In this document: positions 35,040 through 43,586 of the stretch, piece by piece
Numbering within the stretch: position 1 is the first letter of the stretch
Layout: each line of letters begins with the position of its first letter
From: Pseudovibrio sp. Tun.PSC04-5.I4
GTDB taxonomy: Bacteria > Pseudomonadota > Alphaproteobacteria > Rhizobiales > Stappiaceae
DNA length: 64,000 bases
Direction: 5' to 3'
NCBI RefSeq assembly: GCF_900104145.1
Contig: NZ_FNLB01000006.1
Location: 4,280,501-4,344,500, forward strand
Made by a program: the position numbers and the translations under genes
Notes under the pieces: model-generated
Told to the model about the DNA's origin: nothing
Seen by the model: only the letters and a program-made list of their open reading frames with translations
The model's database searches: none

Positions 35040-35783
35040 CTATATGGAAAACTCATAATGCCCTTGATATGCCTTGGTCGTTGGTGGTGTTTTGGTTCGT
35101 TCAAACAGGTCGTAGCCTTGTTTGAGGTTTTGCCAGAAATTCATCCAGTTAGATGAGGCGTGGCGCTGCATGTTTTCTGGTGTCATAGCGAATGGGAATA
35201 TGTGGACTGGAATTTGCTGTTGCCCGTTTTGTAGCGCTGCTTCCATCAACAGATAGATCTCTTCAATACCTGTATTTGTCATCGCATAGCAGCCAATGGA
35301 TACACAATTGCCGTGCACCATGAGGTAGGAGCCTGTTCGGCCTTGTGACCTATCGAAGGCATTTGGGAAGCCTAGATTGAAGGAGAGGTGATAGCGGCTG
35401 TTGGGGTTCAGCTGCTGTTCTGAAACATTGTAAAATCCCTCTGGTGATTGGCCGTCACCTTCCTTCAGCTTAGGGCCTAGGTCTCCAGAATATTTGCAGA
35501 TCTCAAAGTCTTTGTAGGGTGAGTAGGTCTCGCCTGATTTCATCCAGACTTCGATGCGTTTCTCCTGCTTCAGTACACGTAGAAAGACCGGGTTCCCAAG
35601 TTTTTGGTTTTTGAACGTGAGCTTTGCCTGCAATGCTGGGAGGCGCTCTTGCTTTACTTTTGTTAGATTGGCTGAGCCGGGGAGGTTATAGGGTAACATC
35701 AGATAGGCTAGAAAAACGACCGAGAGCATTAAAAATGCGATGGTTAGTGATAAAAGTATTGGACGAGAAATGGCTTTTATCAT
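35040..35783 (-). CDS. L,D-transpeptidase family protein (YafK-like)
   Basis: A 247-aa inner-membrane-anchored or secreted protein: a hydrophobic segment covers residues 9-32. The YkuD catalytic motif is HGNCVSIGCYAMTN, with the active Cys in IGC, and the segment RIEVWMKSGETYSPYKDFEIC fits the YafK subgroup. Such enzymes form or cleave meso-DAP cross-links or attach lipoproteins to peptidoglycan; YafK/DpaA of E. coli acts as an amidase releasing Braun lipoprotein. The exact activity here is not determinable. It stands alone, divergent from the LysR gene. Confidence 0.88.
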   Translation of the reverse strand: MIKAISRPILLSLTIAFLMLSVVFLAYLMLPYNLPGSANLTKVKQERLPALQAKLTFKNQKLGNPVFLRVLKQEKRIEVWMKSGETYSPYKDFEICKYSGDLGPKLKEGDGQSPEGFYNVSEQQLNPNSRYHLSFNLGFPNAFDRSQGRTGSYLMVHGNCVSIGCYAMTNTGIEEIYLLMEAALQNGQQQIPVHIFPFAMTPENMQRHASSNWMNFWQNLKQGYDLFERTKTPPTTKAYQGHYEFSI

Positions 35784-36021
35784 GAGGATATGAGGTCTCT
35801 TTTGCGCACAACACTTGGTTTTTCGTCTTTCTACGAACCCCTTTTGCCTTCGCAGAAAGCGGCTTTGTTAGGCGACACAAAAGAAGAGTAATGTGGCTAT
35901 CTCATGAAGTGGTGGAATGCGCCTGTGTAAAGGTATCATCCAAAATCCTGTGGTGTATTCACGCAGATGTTTTGTTTTGCTTCATTTTATCAAAACAAAT
36001 GTTAGTGTCCGCCCCCGTCTG

Positions 36022-36057
36022 ATCTGGAACCTCTATTGTGTTATAGAGCCTTTCGAT
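36022..36057. promoter_or_regulatory. OxyR-like box 1, upstream of the LysR gene
   Basis: ATCT-N7-CTAT-N6-ATAG-N7-CGAT, with the core CTATTGTGTTATAGA shared with boxes 2 and 3. It ends 25 bases before the LysR gene start, so it could mediate autoregulation. Confidence 0.65.
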
Positions 36058-36081
36058 AAGCGTATTTAGAGGTGAAGTTTC

Positions 36082-36981
36082 TTGGATATCCGGCAATTAC
36101 AGTACCTGGTGGTTTTGGCAGAGGAACGGCACTTTACCCGTGCTGCGGCAGCTTGCAATGTGACACAGCCAACGCTTTCTGGTCGGATTCGTCAGCTTGA
36201 AATTGAGTTGGGTGCGCCGATTATTGAGCGCGGTAAGAAGTTTCATGGTCTGACTGCCGAGGGTGAGCGCATCCTTGTCTGGGCCAAGAGGGTGCTGGCC
36301 GACTGCAACAGCTTGCGCAATGAGGTTTCCGGCAAAAGTACCGAGGTGTTCGGCAAGGTCAATATAGGTGTAATTCCATCTGCTGTTGCTGCCGTTGCCC
36401 CGCTTCTGCTGGACTTGAAAAAGAAGTACCCTTTGGCGCATGCAACAATTCAGTTGATGAGCCATGACGAGGTTCATCAGGCTTTGGAAGATTACCGGAT
36501 TGATGCGGGGATCACTTACACGCAGTTTAGTGATGCAAAGAAGCATCGGAGCTTTTCTCTTTATGAGGAGAGCTACCGTTTGTTCATGCCAGTGGGGCAT
36601 GCCTTGCAAAACCGGGATGAACTGGAATGGGAAGATGCGTTCGGCGCTGGACCAATGGTTGCTTTGGCACTAAACATGCAAAACCGTCAGATGGTGGATA
36701 GCACGCTTCGGTTTCTTGGAGTGGAGCTGGACCCTGAGATTGAGGCAGAAACAATCTCGTCTCTTGGCGGTTTTATCTGCGCGGGCTATTGCGCGATTTT
36801 GCCTGAGCTTTCTGCTTTGTCACTTGGGCCGGGGGTCGTGTCGGTGCCGCTGGTTAAGCCTGTCGTGTCGCACCAAATTGGGATGGTGATGACGAAGCGA
36901 GAGCTGGAGCCTGCCATCATTACCTCGCTTACGGAATGTGCCGGGCAATATAAAAAACCGTTGATCCCGGAAAAGCATTAG
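36082..36981 (+). CDS. LysR-family regulator, OxyR/formate-dehydrogenase-regulator type
   Basis: A 299-aa LysR regulator. The winged-helix segment MDIRQLQYLVVLAEERHFTRAAAACNVTQPTLSGRIRQLE occupies residues 1-40, followed by the two-lobed effector domain. It resembles both OxyR and the LysR proteins found beside formate dehydrogenase operons (IDAGITYTQF...YRLFMPVGHAL...LNMQNRQMVD). OxyR redox cysteines are not evident: the few Cys residues do not match the OxyR pair. Start is TTG at 36082 with AGAGGTG 7 bases upstream. It is transcribed toward the OFA transporter gene and shares a terminator with it. A matching box lies upstream. Confidence 0.85.
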   Translation: MDIRQLQYLVVLAEERHFTRAAAACNVTQPTLSGRIRQLEIELGAPIIERGKKFHGLTAEGERILVWAKRVLADCNSLRNEVSGKSTEVFGKVNIGVIPSAVAAVAPLLLDLKKKYPLAHATIQLMSHDEVHQALEDYRIDAGITYTQFSDAKKHRSFSLYEESYRLFMPVGHALQNRDELEWEDAFGAGPMVALALNMQNRQMVDSTLRFLGVELDPEIEAETISSLGGFICAGYCAILPELSALSLGPGVVSVPLVKPVVSHQIGMVMTKRELEPAIITSLTECAGQYKKPLIPEKH

Positions 36982-37010
36982 GGGTTGAGTTTATAGGCCA
37001 GTTAAAGAAA

Positions 37011-37033
37011 AAGCCCGCATTTGATGCGGGCTT
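37011..37033. terminator. Bidirectional hairpin terminator
   Basis: AAGCCCGCAT (37011-37020) and ATGCGGGCTT (37024-37033) form a perfect 10-bp stem with a TTG loop. T-rich runs follow on both strands, more so on the minus strand. It separates the LysR gene from the OFA transporter gene. Confidence 0.85.
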
Positions 37034-37094
37034 TCTTGTTCAGGTATGGAGGATTTAGGCAGCTTGCCTTTCACCCACTTTTCGTAAGGACGCT

Positions 37095-38867
37095 TTATTC
37101 AGCGGGCATTGGAGCAGCTGCCTGCTTGCCAACTTCAGCTGGTTTTGGAGCATCGCCTTCGCCCAATGCACCTTCCACCATGTGGTATTTGGCGTTTACT
37201 GGCCGCATGAACAGATTGGCTACTAAAGCTGCAACCAGAAGAGCTGCCATCACATACATTGTTGTGTTGTAAAGGCTCGGGGTCGGGTCAATCGTTCCTT
37301 CCGGAGCAACTTCCATCAGTCTTGAAACAGAGATGGATTTTGCTGCGATGAGCTCAGCGAGTTTTTCTTTCCCCTCGCCAAAGGTTTGCAGGAATACGGC
37401 AGGATCTACTTTTTCAGTCAGCTCGTAGATTTTGTCGTTGACGGATCGCTCCCGCAAGAAGGTGATGAGGAATGGACCAGCCACGCCTGCTGCAGACCAT
37501 GCGGTGAGCAACCGGCCGTGGATGCCGCCGACAAACTTGGTTCCGAAGATATCTGCCAGATACGCTGGGATTGTTGCAAAACCACCGCCGTACATGGTGA
37601 AGATGGTCATTGTTGCTGCGTAGAACATCACCAGCCACATGAGGGATGGGCTCGCTGCTGCCTGCGCTGCGACAATCGGAATGGAGAGGTAAAGGGCACA
37701 TCCCAGAACAAAGAAGACGGTGTAGGTGTTTTTGCGGCCAATGTAGTCAGACAGAGTTGACCAGCCGAGGCGTCCCATTGCGTTGAAGACAGAGATCATC
37801 AAAACGTAAGTCGCAGTGAAGGCTCCATCTACAACGCTTGGCATACCAGCGCCAAAGATTTCGTAGATCATGGTTTTGGAGACAGAGATCACGCCGATGC
37901 CTGCTGTCACATTGAAGCACAGGACAATCCAGAGCTGATAGAACTGTGGGGTGCGCAGAGCTGTATCAATGTGAACGTGATGGCGTGTGATGAGACCTTC
38001 TTTTGCTGGATCTTCTTTTGGTGGTTCCCAGCCTTCTGGTTTCCAGCCCGGTGCAGGAATGCGGTAGGCGAAGGAGGCAAGGATCATCACGAAGAAGTAG
38101 ACAATGCCGAGTGTGAGGAATGTTGATGCAGCGCCGGTGTTGCCAGTGCCGGCAACATATACGCCAGCTTTTGCACCCTCAAAGGCAGCTTCTGCCTGTG
38201 ATGCGCTAACGACAATGGCTTCCAGTTTCTGACCAGCAACTTGAACGTAACGAACGCCGCTTTCGACAGTTGTTTGAACGTCAGCAAGAGGACCAAGATA
38301 ATCCGGAGCTTTGGCGAAGAGGTTGAGGAGCCAGCTTTTGAGCGGAACAGCAATAATAGCGCCGCCGCCAAAACCCATGATCGCCATACCGGTTGCCAGA
38401 CCGCGGCGATCTGGATACCAACGGATCAAGGTTGAAACCGGTGAGACGTAGCCGAGCCCCAGCCCGCAGCCGCCAATAACGCCATAACCCAGATACAGCA
38501 GCCAGAGCTGGTGTGTCATGATGCCGATGGAGCCGATGATATAACCGCCACCCCAACAGAACGCTGCAGTGGTGCCGACACAACGTGGGCCAACTTTTTC
38601 AAGCCATTTACCAGCGAGCGCTGCTGACAGGCCTAGGAAGAGAATGGCGACTGAGAAGACCCAGACAACTGAACTGAGGGACCAATCTTGTGCGGCTGGT
38701 GCGATGCCGCCAATTTCTCGAATGAGTGCTGGATTGTAGATACTCCATGCATATGCAGAGCCGATGCACAGGTGGATTGCGATTGAAGCAGGTGGAACGA
38801 GCCAGCGATTGAAGCCAGGTTTGGCTACAATCGCGTCTTTAAGCATAAAGCTTGGTATTTTGAGCAT
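37095..38867 (-). CDS. OFA-family MFS transporter (oxalate/formate antiporter type)
   Basis: A 590-aa, 12-helix major facilitator. The N-terminus IHLCIGSAYAWSIYNPALIRE and the loop GYVSPVSTLIRWYPDRRGLATGMAIMGFGGGA are characteristic of the oxalate:formate antiporter (OFA) family. OxlT is about 420 aa; this longer form has extra hydrophilic segments, between TM6 and TM7 (about residues 185-245) and between TM11 and TM12 (about residues 470-535), as in other long OFA proteins. The chosen ATG has AGGGG upstream; a TTG 2 codons earlier is less likely. Box 2 lies 94 bases upstream. Substrate could be formate, oxalate, pyruvate or another monocarboxylate. Confidence 0.85.
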   Translation of the reverse strand: MLKIPSFMLKDAIVAKPGFNRWLVPPASIAIHLCIGSAYAWSIYNPALIREIGGIAPAAQDWSLSSVVWVFSVAILFLGLSAALAGKWLEKVGPRCVGTTAAFCWGGGYIIGSIGIMTHQLWLLYLGYGVIGGCGLGLGYVSPVSTLIRWYPDRRGLATGMAIMGFGGGAIIAVPLKSWLLNLFAKAPDYLGPLADVQTTVESGVRYVQVAGQKLEAIVVSASQAEAAFEGAKAGVYVAGTGNTGAASTFLTLGIVYFFVMILASFAYRIPAPGWKPEGWEPPKEDPAKEGLITRHHVHIDTALRTPQFYQLWIVLCFNVTAGIGVISVSKTMIYEIFGAGMPSVVDGAFTATYVLMISVFNAMGRLGWSTLSDYIGRKNTYTVFFVLGCALYLSIPIVAAQAAASPSLMWLVMFYAATMTIFTMYGGGFATIPAYLADIFGTKFVGGIHGRLLTAWSAAGVAGPFLITFLRERSVNDKIYELTEKVDPAVFLQTFGEGKEKLAELIAAKSISVSRLMEVAPEGTIDPTPSLYNTTMYVMAALLVAALVANLFMRPVNAKYHMVEGALGEGDAPKPAEVGKQAAAPMPAE

Positions 38868-38960
38868 AGGCAAACCCCTAGGTCATTTGGAAAAGCAGGC
38901 GAGTGGAAGGTGTGCCTGCATCCTTAGGGTGAGTTTGCTCTGATTGCTGAAGAGGTTGAA

Positions 38961-38996
38961 ATTGTCAGAGTCTATCGCGTTATAGATGCAATCTAT
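38961..38996. promoter_or_regulatory. OxyR-like box 2, upstream of the OFA transporter gene
   Basis: ATTG-N7-CTAT-N6-ATAG-N7-CTAT, with the same core as box 1 and box 3 (CTATCGCGTTATAGA). It ends 94 bases upstream of the OFA transporter start, at a typical LysR-regulator distance. Confidence 0.65.
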
Positions 38997-39207
38997 TACA
39001 GCTTTTAGTTATTGAATGAAATTGAGCATTTGAGGTAATGGGTTGTGCCCTGCGAGTTTTTGCATATCCTGATTTATGATGAGATATCAGTGCAGTAAGT
39101 ATACATACTGTATTTTCAAAGGGGTTCTTGCCTGTCGCGTGTTATTCGTGTCGGGCGTTCCTGACCTGCGATTTTTGGCGCTGGCGTGGTGTTGCATTGG
39201 TTGTGCA

Positions 39208-39242
39208 TAAAAAAAGGCGCATCAGAAACCTGACGCGCCTTT
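39208..39242 (-). terminator. Terminator of the DUF3360-type gene
   Basis: Read on the minus strand: AAGGCGCGTCAG, loop GTTT, CTGATGCGCCTT (one G-U pair, 12 bp), then a run of T. It lies 22 bases after the stop of the gene at 39264-40781. Confidence 0.88.
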
Positions 39243-39263
39243 GAGACTCAGTGTTTTTTCAGC

Positions 39264-40781
39264 TTACAGAAGAGCTGGAATACCAGGCAACATGCCAACA
39301 GCAGCCATTGCCAGAGTACAGACAATTACTGCACCAGCTGGAATGATAATGCGGTCTGTGAAGCTCAAGCGTTGTGCGCGCTCTTTGTCACCAATCAGGC
39401 CATTGTTGTCGAGGAACATGGTCAATGCCCATGCCAGAACAGGGTTGGTCACGATTGCAGCAAAGATACAGATACCAGCAGAGTTGGTGTCGTTGCTTGA
39501 TTTCACCATCTGAAGACCAGCTTCAAGCAGTGGCAAGAATACACCCACGAGCAATGCACAAGACATCACTGGCTGCCATACGGCAACGTCCATTGGGTAG
39601 CCGAGGGTAGCAATCACGATGCAGAGCGCACCAAGCACGATAGCACCAGCTGGGATAGGACGCTTCGCGATAGCAGCCGGGATCATGTATGTGCCCCAGG
39701 AAGATGTGATGTTACCACCACCGAACAGTGTGCCTGTGAACTGACGCAGGGAACAACATGTCATGGTGTCATCAACGTCCATCAGAACTTTATTTGTGTT
39801 CTTAGGGTAGTTGAGTTCCTGGAAAATACGGTGACCAAGGAAATCAGGAGACCACATTGCAACAGCCAGAATAGCCCAAGGCAAAGATGCAACGAAGTGG
39901 CCCATGTTTGGAAGACCAAGCTGCCAGCCGCTTTCGGTAGAACCCCACCAGTACCAAGGGTTCATGTTTGGCAAGCCAGGAGCAGTGGTGAACTGAAGAT
40001 CAACGCCAGCGCCGAGAGCCAGAGCCAGAACAACAGCAGCTACTGAACAGGCCGGAATTGCGAGCCAACGCTTACCAATTTTGGCGAGGTATGCGTAAAG
40101 AACGATGTTGATCGCAAAGATTGCAAGAGCCACGTAGGAAAGGCTGGAGGCAAGATCATGTTTTCCCTGCAGGCTTTCAGCCCAGGAGAACAAGGAGGTA
40201 ATCTGCCCTTTTGCTCCCATAAAGCCGAGGAACACGAGAAGACCACCTGCTACACCCTGACTTGTCAGGTTCACAAGACGGGAACCGCCTTTGAAGTAGC
40301 TGAGCAACAACCCGAAGACACAGAGCAAAATTGCAAGTGCGAGCGGATGTGCGCCGGCAAGAGCAATGGAGCCGATCAACGGGATCATTGGGCCATGGTT
40401 ACCAGCAAGGTTGGCACGTGGGTTGAGGAAACCGGAACCGATGATGCAGAAGATCAGGGCAGGGATCAGCATTTCAATGCGGACAACCTCAATGATCCAT
40501 TCTGCGCCAAGGTTTACGTTTGGCCATCTGGCAGTCAGGCCAGAAGCCCAAGCGGTCATCACAGCGGAGTACATCACGGAAATGCCGATTGTGCCTGCGA
40601 TCGCGGGTACAAGATCTTCCCATTCAAAGCGGAAATCACGACCTGGAAGGTTAAGACCCCAGATACGTGGTTTCATGATCTGGAGTTCGTGGTCCAGATA
40701 TTCGGTGCGAGTTTCAAACTCGCTCGCAGGCTTATGAAGCTCGCTGTAGGATTCTTCATTTTTGTCTGTCTGCTGAAGCAT
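39264..40781 (-). CDS. DUF3360-type multipass membrane protein (putative transporter)
   Basis: About 505 aa with 10 or more membrane helices. It has a polar N-terminus of about 55 residues, the segment GSGFLNPRANLAGNHGPMIPLIGSIALAGAHPLALAI, and NSAGICIFAAIVTNPVLAWAL near the C-terminus. It resembles the DUF3360 family, a distant relative of NCS2/SulP-like permeases; this assignment is from memory and the substrate is unknown. The ATG at 40781 has GGAGAG 8 bases upstream; a GTG 9 bases earlier is too close to that site. It is preceded by a long hairpin-rich leader and, 510 bases up, by box 3. A terminator follows. Confidence 0.75.
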   Translation of the reverse strand: MLQQTDKNEESYSELHKPASEFETRTEYLDHELQIMKPRIWGLNLPGRDFRFEWEDLVPAIAGTIGISVMYSAVMTAWASGLTARWPNVNLGAEWIIEVVRIEMLIPALIFCIIGSGFLNPRANLAGNHGPMIPLIGSIALAGAHPLALAILLCVFGLLLSYFKGGSRLVNLTSQGVAGGLLVFLGFMGAKGQITSLFSWAESLQGKHDLASSLSYVALAIFAINIVLYAYLAKIGKRWLAIPACSVAAVVLALALGAGVDLQFTTAPGLPNMNPWYWWGSTESGWQLGLPNMGHFVASLPWAILAVAMWSPDFLGHRIFQELNYPKNTNKVLMDVDDTMTCCSLRQFTGTLFGGGNITSSWGTYMIPAAIAKRPIPAGAIVLGALCIVIATLGYPMDVAVWQPVMSCALLVGVFLPLLEAGLQMVKSSNDTNSAGICIFAAIVTNPVLAWALTMFLDNNGLIGDKERAQRLSFTDRIIIPAGAVIVCTLAMAAVGMLPGIPALL

Positions 40782-40822
40782 AACAGCCACTCTCCATAAA
40801 AGCTGACAGGGGAATGGACAGA

Positions 40823-40868
40823 GAAGTCATTGGGCGTCCGTCTAATGGACGGAGCTGGCGATGACTTC
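40823..40868 (-). promoter_or_regulatory. Nested hairpin in the DUF3360 gene leader
   Basis: An 8-bp perfect inverted repeat, GAAGTCAT (40823-40830) and ATGACTTC (40861-40868), encloses a 5-bp stem CCGTC/GACGG (40838-40852) and a partly paired middle. On the minus-strand transcript it lies about 41 bases before the start codon and close to the ribosome site, so it could control translation. Confidence 0.5.
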
Positions 40869-41291
40869 ACAATTTATGATCTTCATTTTTGGTTTGCTTG
40901 GGAGGTGATCAGAACCGTCAGGATATCTGTTTCTCAGTTGTTGCTCTTTGGGAGGTTTGTCTCCCGAAGCGGGTTTCACTCTCTAGTCATAGGAGACCAA
41001 TTGAGTTTTGTCTCATTGACTGAATTCGGTTCAGCATCTTGTGATGCCTTGGTATCCGAATGTGAAATCGCTGTGACGAGGTGAAATAAGGCGCAACTGA
41101 TGCAGCGGTTTCAAGCTCGCTGCGGTATCCTTCCGGGTCATCCACCCTTCGCTGGAAAGGCTGACAAACCAGAAATTTAGATCATAAATACCTATCCCCT
41201 GTTCCACAGTTCCGTTCGCTTCCTCGTTAATCTGACGTAAGGAAGCTTACGGGTTCTGGGAGAACTTGCAGAAGGTTGCAGCTTAAATAAA

Positions 41292-41327
41292 ATCGTAACA
41301 GTCTATTGCGTTATAGATTTTGTCGAT
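41292..41327. promoter_or_regulatory. OxyR-like box 3, in the gap before the DUF3360 gene and trkH
   Basis: ATCG-N7-CTAT-N6-ATAG-N7-CGAT: the most symmetric copy, with all four tetrads in mirror-complementary order. The core is CTATTGCGTTATAGA. It is 510 bases upstream of the DUF3360 start and about 595 bases upstream of the first trkH, so its target gene is not certain. Confidence 0.65.
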
Positions 41328-41921
41328 GATAGGTGAAATTGACTTGATCAATGCTATCTCATTGATTTTGTTGAGTAGACCGGCCCGTGATTACAGTGAA
41401 ATTTCAGTTCATTTTTCGCTATTTAAAACAATAGTCTAAGAAGATTTTATCGATCTATATTCTCTGAAAGAGTGACCTCGCTGGTGCCTGAGTGCTTCCA
41501 TTCTGTCGCGGTAGAAGGACGTATATGTAGTATTGTCGCAGGACTGTGGGAACTTTCGAACCTAGTGTTTTTCCGAGTTTAAAACGCGTTAGAGGCATCC
41601 TAGATGGTAAAATATTTGATAAAAAATTCTAAGTCTCACTCAATAAATATGCAGGGATAAATTTGCAGAGCTAGGTTTGTCGACAAAGAAAAAACTTGGA
41701 CATGTCATACTTATGGCGTAAATAAGCGACCCGCGCGGCCTTGCACTGAAGGCCTGTTTGAGTTGCCTTAGATTTTCACTTCCCAGTAACCTCATATTTC
41801 ATCATCAGAAATGGAAGGTCCTCCTTCGCTGAGAAGCTTAACCGAGACTCTGTAGGATTTGAGATTAAAGCTTGCTGGTGTTTCGTTGATCGCGGCACTG
41901 CTTTCTGAAATGAGAGAAGCT

Positions 41922-43364
41922 ATGGCGTTGGTGGGTCCCGTTTTACGGGTGCTTGGATATTTTCTGGTCGGGCTTGCATTGCTTATGCTTGCGCCTGCGC
42001 TGCTGGATGTTTATTTCAGCAACCCGGATTGGCTCGCGTTTACACTTTCCGCTTTGTTTGTCGGCTTGTTTGGGCTTCTGCTGGCTGTTTCTACTAATAA
42101 TTATAAACTGACGCATCTGAGTATCCGCCAAGCGTTTCTGCTTACAACGGCCTCGTGGATCGCTATGCCCATCTGTGGGGCACTGCCATTCCTGAGCCTT
42201 GGTATTGGCTTTGAGGATGCGTTTTTTGAGAGCGTTTCTGGATTCACGACAACAGGCTCAACTGTACTTATCGGCCTTGATGGCATGCCACCCGGTTTGC
42301 TGTTCTGGCGATCTTTGACACAATGGATTGGCGGAGTTGGAATTATTGTGATGGCTATCCTGCTGATGCCATTGCTGCGCATTGGTGGAATGCAATTGTT
42401 CCGGACTGAAAGCTCAGATCGCGGTGAGAAGATCGTGGCACGTGCAACAGATCTGACACGCCTTATTGGCGGTATCTATATACTCCTTACCTTGGCTTGT
42501 ACCGTCCTTTACATTTTTGCAGGCATGACGCCGTTTGATGCACTCAATCATGCGATGACAACTCTGTCTTCCGGTGGGTTCTCAACACACGATGCGTCCT
42601 TTGCTTATTTCGACAGCGTTGCTGCGCAGTGGGTGGCTGTTGTTTTTATGCTGGCATCTGGCTTGCCGTTTGTGGTGCTTATCAAGGCGTTGACAAAGAA
42701 CCCGAAAGCCTTGTTGGAAGATCCTCAAGCGCGCGTATTCCTATACCTGATCATCGTTCTTTCCAGTGTGACTGCGCTGTATCTTGGGGTCGAGAATAAA
42801 TTTCCGTTTGGGCGTGCTGTTGTGGAAGCCTCATTTGTGGTGATTTCCATCATTACAACAACAGGCTATGGGCTGGGTGATTACACAGCGTGGGGCCCGC
42901 CGATGATGGGGTTCTTCCTGATGCTGACCTTTATTGGTGGGTGCACGGGGTCTACCAGTGGTGGGATTAAGATCTTCCGCTTCATCGTCTTTTTCGGCAC
43001 AGTGCGTGCTTATATGAACAAGATGATCCGGCCAGACCAGGTTGTGCCGGTTCGCTATGGCGACACGAAAATCACGCCAGATCTTGCGTTTTCCGTCCTT
43101 GCCTTTCTCGTCGTTTACATGGCGACGGTGGGCATCATTACGGTCATCCTTGGTGGCCTTGGATTGGACCTTGTGACGGCGATGAGCGCAGCAACTACAG
43201 CAATCTCAAACGTGGGTCCTGGATTGGGTGACATTATTGGGCCAGTTGGCAACTTTGCTGACCTTCCAAGCAGTGCGAAGATAGTTTTGTCTGGAGCAAT
43301 GTTACTGGGAAGACTTGAGCTGTTTACAGTGCTTGTGCTGTTTAATCCTGCTTTCTGGCGATAA
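41922..43364 (+). CDS. trkH: TrkH family potassium uptake protein, copy 1
   Basis: K+-translocating membrane subunit of the Trk system, 480 aa. All four selectivity-filter loops are visible: GFTTTGSTVL, LSSGGFSTHD, ITTTGYGLGDYTAW and GGCTGSTSGGIKIFRF. The start at MALVGPVLRVLGYFLVG has a GAGAAG site about 5 bases upstream and aligns with the paralogue; in-frame starts at 41859 (TTG) and 41910 (ATG) are possible. It needs the cytoplasmic NAD-binding subunit TrkA, which is not in this window. A second copy follows 222 bases downstream. Confidence 0.92.
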   Translation: MALVGPVLRVLGYFLVGLALLMLAPALLDVYFSNPDWLAFTLSALFVGLFGLLLAVSTNNYKLTHLSIRQAFLLTTASWIAMPICGALPFLSLGIGFEDAFFESVSGFTTTGSTVLIGLDGMPPGLLFWRSLTQWIGGVGIIVMAILLMPLLRIGGMQLFRTESSDRGEKIVARATDLTRLIGGIYILLTLACTVLYIFAGMTPFDALNHAMTTLSSGGFSTHDASFAYFDSVAAQWVAVVFMLASGLPFVVLIKALTKNPKALLEDPQARVFLYLIIVLSSVTALYLGVENKFPFGRAVVEASFVVISIITTTGYGLGDYTAWGPPMMGFFLMLTFIGGCTGSTSGGIKIFRFIVFFGTVRAYMNKMIRPDQVVPVRYGDTKITPDLAFSVLAFLVVYMATVGIITVILGGLGLDLVTAMSAATTAISNVGPGLGDIIGPVGNFADLPSSAKIVLSGAMLLGRLELFTVLVLFNPAFWR

Positions 43365-43431
43365 CGCTGCGTTCGCGGGTTCTCTCTCGCTGCAAATCTT
43401 CAATTCCGCATGCATTCTCTTTGAGTGAATA

Positions 43432-43458
43432 GGTAATTGACCGATTTAATCAATTGCC
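43432..43458. promoter_or_regulatory. Imperfect palindrome upstream of the second trkH
   Basis: GGTAATTGA (43432-43440) and TCAATTGCC (43450-43458) are complementary except for one base, separated by 9 bases. It lies about 130 bases upstream of the second trkH and may be an operator. No other copy was noticed. Confidence 0.3.
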
Positions 43459-43586
43459 AGATATCTGCAATTAGCCTAAAACCTGTATCTTATTGAGCTT
43501 GTGAGCATACCGTTCTGGTCACGTCCTAACCGGGGCAATTTATGACTAACGGGCGAACAAAATGATGTTTGACGTCGGCGGTATTG

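Larger units (their letters stand above)
40782..41921. other. 1.1-kb non-coding region with several hairpins
   Basis: No convincing gene was found. It contains the nested hairpin at 40823-40868. Other stems are GGGAG/CTCCC (40950-40965), GCAGCG/CGCTGC (41102-41123), GTAAG/CTTAC (near 41236-41250) and GGCCTT/AAGGCC (41737-41754). Box 3 is at 41292-41327. An 84-codon plus-strand frame at 40830 opens in the hairpin and has no family features. The length and structure suggest a long 5' leader, or an unannotated small RNA. The right part should hold the trkH promoter. Confidence 0.5.

Noticed and set aside
36082..36981. Calling the LysR protein OxyR itself
   Set aside because: The DNA-binding half resembles OxyR but no redox Cys pair with OxyR spacing is evident; formate-dehydrogenase-type LysR regulators match better.
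40830..41084. 84-codon plus-strand frame
   Set aside because: Lies in the DUF3360 leader, overlaps the nested hairpin, and has no ribosome site or family features.
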